Shown one piece after another: positions 1-9,257 of a DNA stretch of 64,000 nucleotides (position 1 is its first letter; each line of letters begins with the position of its first letter). The DNA is from Syntrophus sp. (in: bacteria). Lineage in GTDB: Bacteria > Desulfobacterota > Syntrophorhabdia > Syntrophorhabdales > Syntrophorhabdaceae. The position numbers and the translations under genes were made by a program. The notes beneath the pieces are model-generated. The model had not been told where the DNA came from. It made no database searches and worked only from the letters and a program-made list of their open reading frames with translations. The DNA is taken from NCBI GenBank assembly GCA_013824645.1, contig PNOF01000001.1, forward strand, positions 62,001 through 126,000. The letters run 5' to 3'.

Positions 1-354
1 TAAGAAGATAATTTATCAGTAAATTTTCCATACTATCCTATAATCAAACGCCGTGCCAAAACCTATTTATTTATTATCTCAGGTAGTTATAAATCAAGAG
101 CATTCTTTTGAGATACGATTTCAAGGAATTAATTTCCCTGCTGGGAAAATATTTCCTACATCTCCTGTCTGCATATCATTGATTTGGGAATAGGATTTGA
201 TTTGGGAATAGGATTTGGAATGAATGGGAATGGAGAGAGGACACCGAAAGAGCGGTTAACAAACATAATCTTTTTTGGAGACAATCAATATATGTTGGAA
301 ACAGAAGGAACGGGGTTAAGATACTTCGGCAATCCAGGCAGAGCCGGATTGATA
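1..354. other. Intergenic region downstream of fliJ, with an 18-bp tandem duplication
   Basis: No convincing gene is visible. An 18-base unit beginning TGATTTGGGAATAGGATT occurs twice in tandem at about 180-215, followed by further purine-rich text. A plus-strand reading frame from 184 overlaps fliJ and has repetitive, glycine-rich content, so I treat it as a shadow. Confidence 0.5.
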
Positions 355-783
355 TCAGATACTCTTCTCTTCTATCCTGAGGGCCATATCGTCGAGGAGC
401 TTCTGCTCACGTCTGTTGAAGGATTTTTTTAGGCCATTCATCTCTTTTATGTGCAAATTATCAAGCATTTTCTTTTCCTGCATAAGCTCAATGAGTTCCT
501 GTTTTAAAATAAGGATCTTTTCCTCAAGTAATTCACCCTCTCTGATGAGGGCACATTTTGTATTCTCAAGATATTCCAGGTAATCCCTGATAACGGAAAA
601 GTCATTCCCTTGCAGCATTTTTGTAGTAATTTTTTCATAGTTTTGTTCGATGTCAGCATCGACAGCATTGATCTCATTGATAACAATATCCAGCTTGGCT
701 TTTTCTTCCTCCATCTCCCTTTCTTTGTCTTCCATCATTTTTGCTTTTATTTCAATGATGCGCTTGAGACGGCCTTTCAGCAT
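355..783 (-). CDS. fliJ: Flagellar export protein FliJ
   Basis: A 142-residue, highly charged protein that is helical and coiled-coil along nearly its whole length, with no membrane segment and no globular motif. Size and composition match FliJ, the central stalk of the flagellar type III export ATPase, which contacts FliI and escorts chaperones to the gate. FliJ is poorly conserved, so the call rests mainly on its place as the last gene after fliI in a flgB-flgC-fliE-fliF-fliG-fliH-fliI order. About 150 bp separate it from fliI, more than elsewhere in the operon, so it may have weaker coupling or its own signal. Another coiled-coil protein cannot be excluded. Confidence 0.8.
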   Translation of the reverse strand: MLKGRLKRIIEIKAKMMEDKEREMEEEKAKLDIVINEINAVDADIEQNYEKITTKMLQGNDFSVIRDYLEYLENTKCALIREGELLEEKILILKQELIELMQEKKMLDNLHIKEMNGLKKSFNRREQKLLDDMALRIEEKSI

Positions 784-936
784 AATTCACCTTGCCGGCA
801 GCAAATAGTAAAATATGTTTCACGCAAGGTAAGATTCAGATACAGACCGGGGAGGTGAGGAGGAGGTGACACAGGCGCACCTTGAGTACATCGGAGAAAC
901 TGGCGACGAAGGTATATGAATGGAGGTAACTGTGTG

Positions 937-2262
937 TTAGACATAGAAAAGTATCTTCATACTATTGAGGGTCTCCTCGAGGGTAACCCGATCGTCAATG
1001 CCCTGGGTAAGAAAGGTTTTTACCCTATCGATCATTGTTACGGCATAATCTATTTTCGGGTTGCTTCCGGGCGTGTAGGCGCCGATATTAATCAAATCTT
1101 CCGCCCGCTCATATTCGGATAATATCTCGATAATTTTTCCGGCATACTCTGTCTGCTCTTTTGATGAAATATCCTTCATGAGTCTGCTTATGCTCCTCAG
1201 AATATCCACAGGCGGGTAATGGTTCTGATCGGCAAGTTTTCTCGAAAGCACAATGTGCCCATCAAGTATCGACCGTGCCGAATCGGCAATAGGATCATCG
1301 AGATCATCTCCTTCGACAAGAACGGTGTATATGCCTGTCATTGTCCCTTCTCCTTCCCCGTTCCCTGCCCTCTCAAGAAGCTTTGTCAGAAGAGAAAATA
1401 CGCTTGGTGTATACCCCTTGGAGGTAGGCGGTTCACCAATTGCCAGACCGATCTCCCGCTGGGCCATGCTGAACCGGGTTAAGGAATCCATAAGGAGGAG
1501 CACATCATCACCTCTGTCACGGAAGTACTCCGCAATAGCTATGGTAAGAAAAGCCCCCCGGACCCTGGTAAGCGGAGCCTGATCCGAGGTTGCAACAATA
1601 ACGACAGAGCGGTTGATGCCATCACCTAAATCTTTTTCAATAAACTCCCGTACCTCTCTTCCCCGCTCACCAATGAGGCCGATAACATTGACGTTCGCCT
1701 CTGTATGCCGCGCTATCATGCCCATGAGCACACTTTTGCCCACACCTGAACCTGCGAAGATACCCATCCTCTGACCCCTGCCGCAGGTAAGGAGACCGTT
1801 TATGGATCTGAGCCCCAGGTCGAGAGGTTCGTTGATCCTCTTTTTCTTCATGGGATTGATGGTATCCCGATAGATAGGTATGGTTTCATTGCACTGGATG
1901 GGGCCTTTCCCGTCCATGGGGTTCCCCAGACCATCTATGACCCTGCCGAGAAGACCTTCACCAACAAATGCGTCTACTGTTTTTCGTTTTGAGAGAATTC
2001 TCGAACCTATGCCGACGCCTCTCAGATCACCGAGAGGCATGAGCAATGTTTTGCCATCCCTAAAACCGACCACTTCAGCATCAATGGGTGCAGTATCATC
2101 AATAGGGTAAATCAATGCCGCATCGCCAACAGAAGAAATCGGGCCTTTCCCTTCTATGACAAGGCCTACCACCTGGTTGACTTTGCCGTAGACCCTGTAA
2201 GGGTAGAAATCGGAAAGCATCCTTTTTACAGAAGATATGTTGGTATCAAGCGCGGTGTCCAC
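937..2262 (-). CDS. fliI: Flagellum-specific ATP synthase FliI (export ATPase)
   Basis: A 441-residue F1-beta-like ATPase that powers flagellar type III export at the cytoplasmic face of the basal body, as a hexamer around FliJ and held by FliH. The Walker A loop GSGVGKS is visible near residue 170, followed by the Walker B stretch LLLMDSLTR and the family sequence GEPPTSKGYTPSVF. Length is normal for the family. The start is a GTG that overlaps the end of fliH by 17 bases, consistent with translational coupling. Confidence 0.97.
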   Translation of the reverse strand: MDTALDTNISSVKRMLSDFYPYRVYGKVNQVVGLVIEGKGPISSVGDAALIYPIDDTAPIDAEVVGFRDGKTLLMPLGDLRGVGIGSRILSKRKTVDAFVGEGLLGRVIDGLGNPMDGKGPIQCNETIPIYRDTINPMKKKRINEPLDLGLRSINGLLTCGRGQRMGIFAGSGVGKSVLMGMIARHTEANVNVIGLIGERGREVREFIEKDLGDGINRSVVIVATSDQAPLTRVRGAFLTIAIAEYFRDRGDDVLLLMDSLTRFSMAQREIGLAIGEPPTSKGYTPSVFSLLTKLLERAGNGEGEGTMTGIYTVLVEGDDLDDPIADSARSILDGHIVLSRKLADQNHYPPVDILRSISRLMKDISSKEQTEYAGKIIEILSEYERAEDLINIGAYTPGSNPKIDYAVTMIDRVKTFLTQGIDDRVTLEETLNSMKILFYV

Positions 2263-2866
2263 GGATAAACTCTTTCTTTAATTCTTCGATCTGTACGGAA
2301 ATTCTTCCGTCAATGTCGCCGAAATTTGTTTCAATAATAAAACCGGGTTCCTTTAATGTGTCGTCTTTAATAATCTTCAAGTGCTTTACTTCCTCCGGTG
2401 CAATCTGCTCCACATCTTCTTTTCTCATTCTGATCAGAATTTCGCTTTTATCTTCGCAGAGCTCCAGGGCCTTTTTTACCATATTGATAACCGTTTCTCT
2501 CTTTTCCTCACATTCCCTGAGAATAATTGCTTCTGCGAAAACAAGCGCCAGGTCCGTCGACAGCCGTTTTGATCTCTCCAGAAGTTCTTCTTTAAAAAAA
2601 GACAACTCGGCAATACAGCTGTTGAGTCTCTTAATAATCGGGTCTACCTTTTTCAAACCCATTTCATGTCCGGCTTTTTCACCCTGGACAAAAGCATCTT
2701 CAAAGATAGTCCGTGTCTGGTCTTCAACAGTTACTGCACGTTTTACCTGCCGCTCTCCACCACTCTCTTTTTCATTAAAATAGTTGGTAAATTCTGATTT
2801 TATGTCTCCATGCGACAGAGAGTTTTCACTGAAATCATTATAGGTAAAGGTTTCATGTTTTCCCAT
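2246..2866 (-). CDS. fliH: Flagellar assembly protein FliH
   Basis: About 206 residues. In known systems FliH is the negative regulator and peripheral stalk of FliI, linking the export ATPase to the C-ring. The N-terminal third is charged and variable. The C-terminal part (ending EELKKEFIRGHRA) has the V-type ATPase E-subunit-like helix-rich pattern of the family. I chose the ATG at 2866, one base after the fliG stop codon. A longer frame from 2932 would run 65 bases into fliG. The call is supported by its position between fliG and fliI. Confidence 0.88.
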   Translation of the reverse strand: MGKHETFTYNDFSENSLSHGDIKSEFTNYFNEKESGGERQVKRAVTVEDQTRTIFEDAFVQGEKAGHEMGLKKVDPIIKRLNSCIAELSFFKEELLERSKRLSTDLALVFAEAIILRECEEKRETVINMVKKALELCEDKSEILIRMRKEDVEQIAPEEVKHLKIIKDDTLKEPGFIIETNFGDIDGRISVQIEELKKEFIRGHRA

Positions 2867-2867
2867 G

Positions 2868-3866
2868 TTAAACAAACTTTTCACTCCCTCTGGAGAGAAT
2901 GATCTTGCCTTCCCCTTCAAGTTTCTTTGCAACCATTGCTATTTTAACCTGCGCCTTTTCCACATCGGACAAACGTACAGGGCCCATTGCGTCGAGGTCT
3001 TCTTTTAACATGGCCGAAGCACGCTCCGACATATTAGAGTATATCTTTTCCTTCATGGCGTCTGTGGCGCCTTTTAATGCAAGCCCGATATCCTCGGAAG
3101 AAATTTCCTTTAAAAGTGTCTGAATACCCTTGTCATCGACCTGTGCAAGGTCTTCGAAGGTAAACATAAGCCGTCGTATCTTTTCTGCCAGATCAGGGTT
3201 TGATTCCTCAAGTTTACCCAGCAGTTCTGATTCCAGGGTCCTCTCCATCTGGTTCAGCATAGTAGCAACCGCTTCAACTCCACCAAGCTGTTTTCCTTCA
3301 CTGCCGCCAATATTTTCAAGCTGTTCTTTTATGACACTCTCTACCTCTCCCAGGACACCCATATCAACCTTCTCCAGGGCGGCTATCCGCATAATAACCT
3401 CAGTCTGTATCTTTTCCGGCAGGGCCGAAATTGCATCACCAGCCTTCTTGCTCCCAAGTGTCGAAAGGACAAGGGCAATAGTCTGAGGGTGTTCCCCTCT
3501 CAATACATTTGCCAGCAATTTAGGGTCACAACGTCTTAAAAACTCGCCGGGGGTACCTTTTTTTGTTTCAATGTTTCCCAAAAAGGTCTCTGCTTTCTCA
3601 TCGCTAAAACTCTTTTTAATGAGCATTTTAAACTTCTGTTCACCGCCTACAATCTGCTTGTTTCTTTTCCCCAGTTTGTTGGCAAACTCCTCCTGCACCC
3701 TTGATACAACATGGTCGGGGATCAATCTTAATTTTGTTATTTCCTGGCCTATGGCCTCGATCTCGTCTTCATCGAGGTCCTTCATGATCTCCTTGGTGAT
3801 TTCATCATCCATGGTTAAAAGGAGAATTGCAGCCTTTTTGATACCGGAAATGGCTTCGCTTTCCAT
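2868..3866 (-). CDS. fliG: Flagellar motor switch protein FliG
   Basis: About 332 residues. FliG forms the upper ring of the switch complex, binds FliF through its N-terminal domain and contacts the stator through its C-terminal domain. Family sequences are clear: an N-terminal KKAAILLLTMDDE segment, the middle-domain EHPQTIALVLS (EHPQ motif), and the C-terminal charged torque helix around FTFEDLAQVDDKGIQTLL, with LALKGATDAMKEKIYSNMS following. The ATG at 3866 shares its A with the fliF stop codon (TGATG). The frame could be opened one codon earlier by TTG, but ATG is preferred. Confidence 0.97.
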   Translation of the reverse strand: MESEAISGIKKAAILLLTMDDEITKEIMKDLDEDEIEAIGQEITKLRLIPDHVVSRVQEEFANKLGKRNKQIVGGEQKFKMLIKKSFSDEKAETFLGNIETKKGTPGEFLRRCDPKLLANVLRGEHPQTIALVLSTLGSKKAGDAISALPEKIQTEVIMRIAALEKVDMGVLGEVESVIKEQLENIGGSEGKQLGGVEAVATMLNQMERTLESELLGKLEESNPDLAEKIRRLMFTFEDLAQVDDKGIQTLLKEISSEDIGLALKGATDAMKEKIYSNMSERASAMLKEDLDAMGPVRLSDVEKAQVKIAMVAKKLEGEGKIILSRGSEKFV

Positions 3867-5482
3867 CAATTCCCTTCCCTAACCCATTCCTTTATAATCG
3901 ACCCTACAAGGGCCTTGTCTTTCATAGCATCAGTAAGCGCCATCGACTGCTGCCTGTTCTCAATGGACGGCACGTCAGTGCCTGCTCCGGCGCTCTTCAT
4001 ATAAACATCTTTTATCTGATGGAGCGGCTCCCTCTCCGACCTGGTCTTCAAAATACCAAGGAGCGGTTTTATAAGGAAGAAAAAGAGGGCAAGAAAAATA
4101 GCAATATAGAAAGCATATTTACCAACGCCATAGATCATTTCCTTTCTTTCGGCGCTGTCAATAGCGCCTTTCTCATCAGCCAGAGTCTCTACCTCGAAGG
4201 GTACATTAAGGACTTCAATTTTATCCCCTCTTTCCTCATTATAGCCTACTGCTCTTGATACTATACCCTTGATATCACTAAGATCCTTTTGAGACCTTGG
4301 CGTGTATTTCAACTCTTCTCCTTTTTGCCCCTTTACCTTTTCATACTTACCATCAATGGCTATGGCAAGGGATATCCGTTTTATATCACCAAAGGGTTCT
4401 ACAATCTTCCTTACCGTTTTGCTCACTTCATAGGAGATCTGGGACTCCTCCCTCTCTGATTCGTTTGTTCGGCCACTCCCAAGATCGGTCTTTACATCCG
4501 TCTTGCTTTTCCCGGCAACATTAGGAACGTTTGAGGCCACACCGGGCACGCCGCCGGGTCCACCGGTTCTGTTTACGGTCTTTTCCTTACTTTTCTTTTC
4601 CCCAGTAATAACGCTCTTATTGGGCTGGACTTCTTCTTCAACTTTTTCAATCTTTCGTAAATTGAGTTCAACGCTTGCCCTCACGATGGACTTGCTTGAA
4701 GGTATAAATTTATCAAGCATAGACTGGACAGATTCCTCGAGTGTCTTTTCAACGCTCTTCTGTAACTCGAATTGCTGACCGGAAAGGGCAACCGTTGAAG
4801 CAACACCGGTGCCGGTGTTTTTATAAAGGATCTTTCCCGATGAGTCCACAAGAGTAACATTGTCCGATTTTAATCCTTCCACGCTGCCTGCTACAAGCTG
4901 TACAATACCGGCGACCTGGTCTTTGGACAAGCTTTTGCCGGGTTTTATTTTCACAAAGACCGATGCGGTGGTTTCTTTTTCCTTATCGGTAAAGAGTGTC
5001 TTTTCGGGGATAGCAAGGTGCACACGGGACGCTTTGATTTCCGGCATCTGGTTAATGGTCCTCGAAAGTTCCCCCTGGATGGCCCGTTTATAGTTAATAT
5101 TCTGCATAAATTCGGTCATGCCGTAGTTGGTCTTATCAAAAAGCTCAAACCCCATCCCTGCCCCACCCGGCAGCGCATTCTGACCGGCAAGCATGAGACG
5201 CACATCATAGACCCTTTCTTTCGGCACATATACCGCCGTCCCCCCGAGCCCAAGTTGATAGGGCACCTTGAGTTCTTTTAACTTAGCGACTATCATCGAT
5301 GCATCTTCTGTGGAAAGACCGGCAAAGAGGGTCTGATAGGTTTCTTTTTGAATGAGAGAAATACCGAGAACAGATCCTCCAACAATGATCACAAAAAGGA
5401 ACAGATAGGTATAGAGCTTATTTTTAGGGGTTGTCTTTATATAGTTCCGTGCGCTGTTTAAAAGATCGTCTGTGGCAGCCAT
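3866..5482 (-). CDS. fliF: Flagellar MS-ring protein FliF
   Basis: A 538-residue inner-membrane protein that forms the MS-ring, the assembly base of the basal body. An N-terminal membrane helix lies near residues 25-45. It is followed by the YscJ/FliF ring-building domains (LFAGLSTEDASMIVAKLKE; typical ALPGGAGMGFELFDKTNYG), a low-complexity linker rich in Gly, Lys and Ser around residue 310, and a second membrane helix near residue 455. The C-terminal tail ends KEWVREGN and should bind FliG. Size is normal. It lies 3 bp after fliE and overlaps fliG. Confidence 0.97.
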   Translation of the reverse strand: MAATDDLLNSARNYIKTTPKNKLYTYLFLFVIIVGGSVLGISLIQKETYQTLFAGLSTEDASMIVAKLKELKVPYQLGLGGTAVYVPKERVYDVRLMLAGQNALPGGAGMGFELFDKTNYGMTEFMQNINYKRAIQGELSRTINQMPEIKASRVHLAIPEKTLFTDKEKETTASVFVKIKPGKSLSKDQVAGIVQLVAGSVEGLKSDNVTLVDSSGKILYKNTGTGVASTVALSGQQFELQKSVEKTLEESVQSMLDKFIPSSKSIVRASVELNLRKIEKVEEEVQPNKSVITGEKKSKEKTVNRTGGPGGVPGVASNVPNVAGKSKTDVKTDLGSGRTNESEREESQISYEVSKTVRKIVEPFGDIKRISLAIAIDGKYEKVKGQKGEELKYTPRSQKDLSDIKGIVSRAVGYNEERGDKIEVLNVPFEVETLADEKGAIDSAERKEMIYGVGKYAFYIAIFLALFFFLIKPLLGILKTRSEREPLHQIKDVYMKSAGAGTDVPSIENRQQSMALTDAMKDKALVGSIIKEWVREGN

Positions 5483-5485
5483 GAC

Positions 5486-5782
5486 TTACACCTGTATTCT
5501 CATAATTTCTTCATAGGCGCTGATTATTTTGTTCCGGATCTGCATCATCATCTGAAAGGACAGGTCAGCTTTCTCGATGGCAATCATCGTATTGTGGATA
5601 TCACCTGATTCCATCTTCACGAGCTTTTCCACTTCCTGACCGGCTTCTTTTTCCAGTTCTCCCACCTTTTTAATGGAATCTTTCAACACATCACCGAAAG
5701 ATGTTTTGCCTGTTTCCTGCATTGCCTTTTTTGCCTGACCGATATCAGTAAAATTGTTGAGAGTAAATGTTTCAACCTTCAT
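5486..5782 (-). CDS. fliE: Flagellar hook-basal body complex protein FliE
   Basis: A 98-residue helical protein of the usual FliE size. In known flagella FliE joins the MS-ring and export gate to the proximal rod. The sequence shows TSFGDVLKDSIKKVGELEKEA and a C-terminal block (TMIAIEKADLSFQMMMQIRNKIISAYEEIMRIQV) that is the family signature; only its beginning, MIAIEKADLSFQMMMQIRNK, is quoted as diagnostic here. It sits between flgC and fliF with 11 and 3 bp spacers. Confidence 0.95.
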   Translation of the reverse strand: MKVETFTLNNFTDIGQAKKAMQETGKTSFGDVLKDSIKKVGELEKEAGQEVEKLVKMESGDIHNTMIAIEKADLSFQMMMQIRNKIISAYEEIMRIQV

Positions 5783-5793
5783 GTTCTACCCCC

Positions 5794-6225
5794 TTACTTC
5801 GCTAAATCAAGAGACTTGATAAACATCTCTTTTGTTGTATTAAGGACATTGATATTAGCTTCATATGCCCGCGAAGCCGCTGTCATATCAGTCATCTCCT
5901 CCATGAGGTTCACATTGGGAAGCGATACATACCCTTCATTATCCGCATCCGGATGGTTTGGATCAAAAACCTTCTGAAAAGCTTTATTGCTTTCATCTAT
6001 GGAGTTTACCTTCACTCCCTCTATCCTCTTCGAGAGGAGACTTCCGAAAGTCTTTTCGTCAGAAACATCAGTAGACATGAAGACAACTTCTCTCTTCCTG
6101 TAGGGACCGCCCTCTTCAGTTTTTGTCGTATGTATGTTGGCAAGGTTGCCGGCAACAACCTCCATCCTTTGTCTTTGGGCCTTCAACCCGGAAGCACTGA
6201 TTCTGAGGATATCAAGAATTCCCAT
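5794..6225 (-). CDS. flgC: Flagellar basal-body rod protein FlgC
   Basis: About 143 residues. A proximal rod protein secreted through the flagellar export apparatus and assembled in the periplasm. It carries the N-terminal rod signature LRISASGLKAQRQRMEVVAGN and NLANIHTTKTEEGGPYRK, and the C-terminal helix TAASRAYEANINVLNTTKEM. I place the start at 6225, preceded by GAAGGAG at a good distance, rather than six codons upstream. It follows flgB closely. Confidence 0.95.
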   Translation of the reverse strand: MGILDILRISASGLKAQRQRMEVVAGNLANIHTTKTEEGGPYRKREVVFMSTDVSDEKTFGSLLSKRIEGVKVNSIDESNKAFQKVFDPNHPDADNEGYVSLPNVNLMEEMTDMTAASRAYEANINVLNTTKEMFIKSLDLAK

Positions 6226-6240
6226 ATTATCTCCTTCTCT

Positions 6241-6284
6241 CACTGATGAGAAATTTAATTTTATCTCCCACTGATGAGAAATTT
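6241..6284. repeat. Short direct duplication at the flgB/flgC junction
   Basis: The sequence CACTGATGAGAAATTT occurs at 6241-6256 and again at 6269-6284. The second copy covers the last codons of flgB and the first lies in the spacer before flgC, so the end of flgB appears to have been copied into the intergenic gap by a small tandem duplication with a 28-base period. Confidence 0.7.
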
Positions 6285-6611
6285 CATTAAAGCAAATCGT
6301 TTTGCAGCAACCTGTACAAGTGTATGGAACATGAGCTGGTTCTCTGTGAGCTTCACGATTTGGTTCTCCATATTGACCGTATTACCGTCAATACTTACAA
6401 GACCATCATTTACAGGACTCTCCCTGACTTCAATATCACCATTCTTTAAGCCTTTTTCACCGGAGGCGATCTGTCTTTCAAGCGCGCTTCTGAAATCAAG
6501 GTCCTTTTCTCTATAGGCAGGGGTTTCAACATTGGCAATGTTGCCTGATATTACTTTGTGGTAATAAGCCCGTATGTTAAGCGCCTTTTCAATAAGGTTG
6601 ACCATTTCCAT
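6261..6611 (-). CDS. flgB: Flagellar basal-body rod protein FlgB
   Basis: A 116-residue proximal rod protein. The family hallmarks are ALNIRAYYHKVISGNIANVETPAYREKDLDF near the N-terminus (core motif NIANVETPAY) and the C-terminal helix in which ENQLMFHTLVQVAAKRFALM is recognisable. The start codon at 6611 follows the regulator stop by one base, and the ribosome-binding sequence AAGGAG lies inside the regulator's last codons, so translation is coupled. It is the first structural gene of this flagellar operon. Confidence 0.95.
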   Translation of the reverse strand: MEMVNLIEKALNIRAYYHKVISGNIANVETPAYREKDLDFRSALERQIASGEKGLKNGDIEVRESPVNDGLVSIDGNTVNMENQIVKLTENQLMFHTLVQVAAKRFALMKFLISGR

Positions 6612-6612
6612 A

Positions 6613-7908
6613 TCAATACTCCTTAACAGGAACCTCTATCCCCATTGTTTTGTATTCATGAATCTTATTCCGCAAAGTCCTCACCGTAATACCGAGAATC
6701 AATGCTGCTTTTGTCCTGTTGCCTTTGACCGACTTGAGGGCATCGAGAATAAGCTTTGTCTCCATGTCCTTCACAGAGCCTGAACCGGCAACGCTTTCGC
6801 TTGCGCAATCGATATCTGTCAAATGTGTCAATTTAATAACAGAGCTATTGGAGAGGATACAGGCCCGTGCAATAAGATTTTCCAGCTCCCGCACATTACC
6901 CCTCCAGGGCCTTTCTTTTAAATAGCTGATTGCTTCGCTGTCAATACCCACATCCATACCCTTTGCGTGTTTTTTCAGGAGATATTCGACAAGGGGAGGG
7001 ATATCTTCTTTACGTTCCCGAAGGGGCGGAACCGTTATGGGGAATACATTGAGGCGGTAATAGAGATCTTCTCTGAACTTCCCTTCGCTAACATATTTAT
7101 TGATATTTCTGTTCGTCGTGGCAATAACCCTGACATTAACCTGTTTCGGGTATTTTGACCCGATAACTTCGATTTCTTTTTCCTGGAGGACCCTCAGAAG
7201 CTTGGCCTGAAGTCGCGGATCCATTTCTGTAACCTCATCAAGAAGGATGGTTCCCTTATCGGCGAGTTCAAATTTTCCCAGTTTCCGGGCGAAAGCCCCG
7301 GTAAAGGCGCCCTTTTCATATCCGAAGAGTTCGCTTTCAAGCAATGTTTCCGGCAATGCCGCACAGTTCACTGCAACAAAAGACTTATCGTGTCTGTCAC
7401 TGTTTTCATGGATGTATCGGGAGATTACTTCTTTCCCGACACCGCTTTCGCCCAGCACAAGCACTGTTGCGTCCGATTTGGCAACCCGTTCTGCCTTAAG
7501 AAGAATATCCTTCATGACCCTCGATGCATAGACGATTTTCCCGTTTTTTACACCCAGGGCCCTCTTTACGATGCCATACAAGGTATCCGTATTGAAGGGT
7601 TTCTGAATATAGTCATAAGCCCCTTCTTTTATAACCTTGACGGCATCCTGGACCGTACCGTATCCGGTCATAAGGATGACAGGCATAAAAGGCCGAGATT
7701 CCTTAATATGGTTCAGGAGATCGATACCGCTCACGTGGGGCATTTTGACATCAGTAATAACGAGGTCAAAGATGCGTCTTTCGATCTCATCGAGGGCTTC
7801 TTTGCCGTCTTCGGCAACTGATACGCTGTATCCTGCCCGTGCGAGAGATTCCTTAAGGGCTATCCGCATATGGTTATCATCATCTACAACAAGGACATTT
7901 GTTTTCAT
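6613..7908 (-). CDS. Sigma-54-dependent response regulator controlling flagellar genes (FlgR/FleR type)
   Basis: A 431-residue NtrC-family activator. The receiver domain (residues about 1-120) has the acidic pocket VVDDD and the phospho-acceptor in DLVITDVKMP. The AAA+ domain has Walker A GESGVGKE, the sigma-54 contact loop GAFTGA, and the arginine-finger region. The C-terminal Fis-type helix-turn-helix ends in GNRTKAALILGITVRTLRNK. It should activate sigma-54 transcription of rod, hook and later flagellar genes when phosphorylated by the adjacent kinase. It overlaps the kinase gene by ATGA and is followed directly by flgB, which argues for a flagellar role, as for FlgR in epsilonproteobacteria. 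Confidence 0.9.
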   Translation of the reverse strand: MKTNVLVVDDDNHMRIALKESLARAGYSVSVAEDGKEALDEIERRIFDLVITDVKMPHVSGIDLLNHIKESRPFMPVILMTGYGTVQDAVKVIKEGAYDYIQKPFNTDTLYGIVKRALGVKNGKIVYASRVMKDILLKAERVAKSDATVLVLGESGVGKEVISRYIHENSDRHDKSFVAVNCAALPETLLESELFGYEKGAFTGAFARKLGKFELADKGTILLDEVTEMDPRLQAKLLRVLQEKEIEVIGSKYPKQVNVRVIATTNRNINKYVSEGKFREDLYYRLNVFPITVPPLRERKEDIPPLVEYLLKKHAKGMDVGIDSEAISYLKERPWRGNVRELENLIARACILSNSSVIKLTHLTDIDCASESVAGSGSVKDMETKLILDALKSVKGNRTKAALILGITVRTLRNKIHEYKTMGIEVPVKEY

Positions 7909-9005
7909 ACCACCGATAACCTTTCCTTTGGGAGATAGATTAAAAAGGAGGAACCGGAATTCTCCGCCGATTCCACTTCAATATAGCCGCCGTGAGCCTT
8001 GATAATATTGTAGACAATAAAAAGACCGAGGCCGACACCCTTATCTTTTGTTGAAAAGAAGGGGTTAAAAATATTCTTTCTTATTTCTTCCGACATGCCG
8101 ACACCACTATCACTGATAATAAGGACAGCAAACCTTTTGTTTTCTTTGATATCAACCTTGATTCTCCCATTCTTATCGACAGCATCGATGGCATTACTGA
8201 TGAGATTCATAACAACAAGTTTCATAAGATCAGGATCAAAGGAGACGCACCCTTTACACGTTGCATGAAAATCAACATTAATCTCGCGGATACTTATGGA
8301 AACGCTCATAAAGTCGAGGGTATCTTTAACAACGGAAAAAAGTTCCTCCTGTTTCAGAGCAAGAGTTCTCGGCCTCGTGTAGGAAAGGATGTTATTGATA
8401 ATCCTGTCTATTGTTTTGACACCGAAGAGAATATAATCGACATATTTCTTTTCCTGCTTCCTGAGCTTGCCGGAAATCAACATGGAGAGAAAAAGTTCCA
8501 TACTGCCAAGAGGATTTTTTATCTCATGGGAAATGCGGGCCGCCATTTCACCCATGGCCATGAGGCGTTCATCCCTTTCATTTCTCTCTTTTACCTTCTC
8601 GGCTTCAGTGACATCTTCAATGGCAATTACTTCCTTGCCTTCAAAACCATTGAGTAATTTTTCCTTTTTCCACCGGTAATGTCCATTTCCATTTTTTACC
8701 TCTCCGGTCTTGAGGTTACCATCATTGAGATTACCGATAATGCCTTCTGAAAGGAGTTCTTCGGCCTGCTTGTTGGTAAATAGTATCGTTTTTTCCTCAA
8801 CGACAACAACGCCGACCGGCAGCGAATCGAGTATGGTATAAAGATACTCGCTTGCGCGTTCAAGGGCCCTGTTTTTCTCCTCCAGCTCCTCTTTCAACTC
8901 CCTGATCTGACTTTCCAGGGTGCTGTAATGGGTTATGATCGAATCGGACGCTTTCGAAAACTCATAAAAGGCATTTTCAAGTAATTTGGTTTCCAGAGCA
9001 GGCAT
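7905..9005 (-). CDS. PAS-domain sensor histidine kinase, partner of the flagellar sigma-54 regulator (FlgS/FleS type)
   Basis: 366 residues with no membrane segment, so probably cytoplasmic. An N-terminal coiled coil (residues about 15-55) is followed by a PAS domain (SLPVGVVVVEEKTILFTNKQAEELL, core VVVVEEKTILFTNKQAEE), the dimerisation H-box SHEIKNPLGSMELF with the phospho-histidine, and an ATPase domain with the N box NLISNAIDAV, G1 DSGVGM and G2 GVGLGLF. It is the first gene of the flagellar operon and overlaps its response regulator. Cytoplasmic FlgS-type kinases are thought to sense the state of the export apparatus; that function is inferred here. Confidence 0.9.
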   Translation of the reverse strand: MPALETKLLENAFYEFSKASDSIITHYSTLESQIRELKEELEEKNRALERASEYLYTILDSLPVGVVVVEEKTILFTNKQAEELLSEGIIGNLNDGNLKTGEVKNGNGHYRWKKEKLLNGFEGKEVIAIEDVTEAEKVKERNERDERLMAMGEMAARISHEIKNPLGSMELFLSMLISGKLRKQEKKYVDYILFGVKTIDRIINNILSYTRPRTLALKQEELFSVVKDTLDFMSVSISIREINVDFHATCKGCVSFDPDLMKLVVMNLISNAIDAVDKNGRIKVDIKENKRFAVLIISDSGVGMSEEIRKNIFNPFFSTKDKGVGLGLFIVYNIIKAHGGYIEVESAENSGSSFLIYLPKERLSVV

Positions 9006-9016
9006 GCCAGATTATT

Positions 9017-9032
9017 TGCAAAAAGTGTACCA
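9017..9032 (-). promoter_or_regulatory. Candidate sigma-54 promoter of the flagellar operon
   Basis: On the minus strand the sequence TGGTACACTTTTTGCA has the invariant GG-N10-GC spacing of sigma-54 (-24/-12) promoters. The -12 GC lies only 12 bases before the kinase ATG, so the transcript would begin at or next to the start codon. The match to TGGCAC at -24 is imperfect. Confidence 0.5.
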
Positions 9033-9041
9033 CTTAAAAAT

Positions 9042-9096
9042 AGGTGACGGGTGACGGGTGACGGGTGACGGGAAACAGGTGATATGTGACAGGTTT
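9042..9096. repeat. GGTGACG heptamer tandem repeat
   Basis: The unit GGTGACG is repeated about four times in tandem from 9042 and then continues as degenerate variants (ACAGGTGATATGTGACAGG). It lies just upstream of the flagellar operon promoter in a gene-free stretch of about 390 bases. Confidence 0.75.
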
Positions 9097-9184
9097 TTGC
9101 CAATTACCTATGGCCTGCCGCCTATCACCTGTGTGCCGGTTTTATTTGTCATTAATTTGACAGGGGGTATTTTTGGGACGTGCA

Positions 9185-9257
9185 GATATTTACTGAAAAT
9201 GTGAACTCGACTTGACAGATAGCTGAGGACCAAGTCAGATTTGGTGTTGAGAACACC
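9185..9257. repeat. Structured direct repeat, copy 1 (downstream flank of higBA)
   Basis: This 73-base block matches 10174-10247 in the same orientation with about 20 differences. It holds two potential hairpins: GACTTG...CAAGTC, and GGTGTT-GAG-AACACC at its end. In the other copy the first stem reads CGACC...GGTCG, so both strands of the stem changed together. Confidence 0.7.

Noticed and set aside
184-432. 82-codon frame before fliJ
   Set aside because: It overlaps fliJ antisense and consists largely of an 18-bp tandem duplication.
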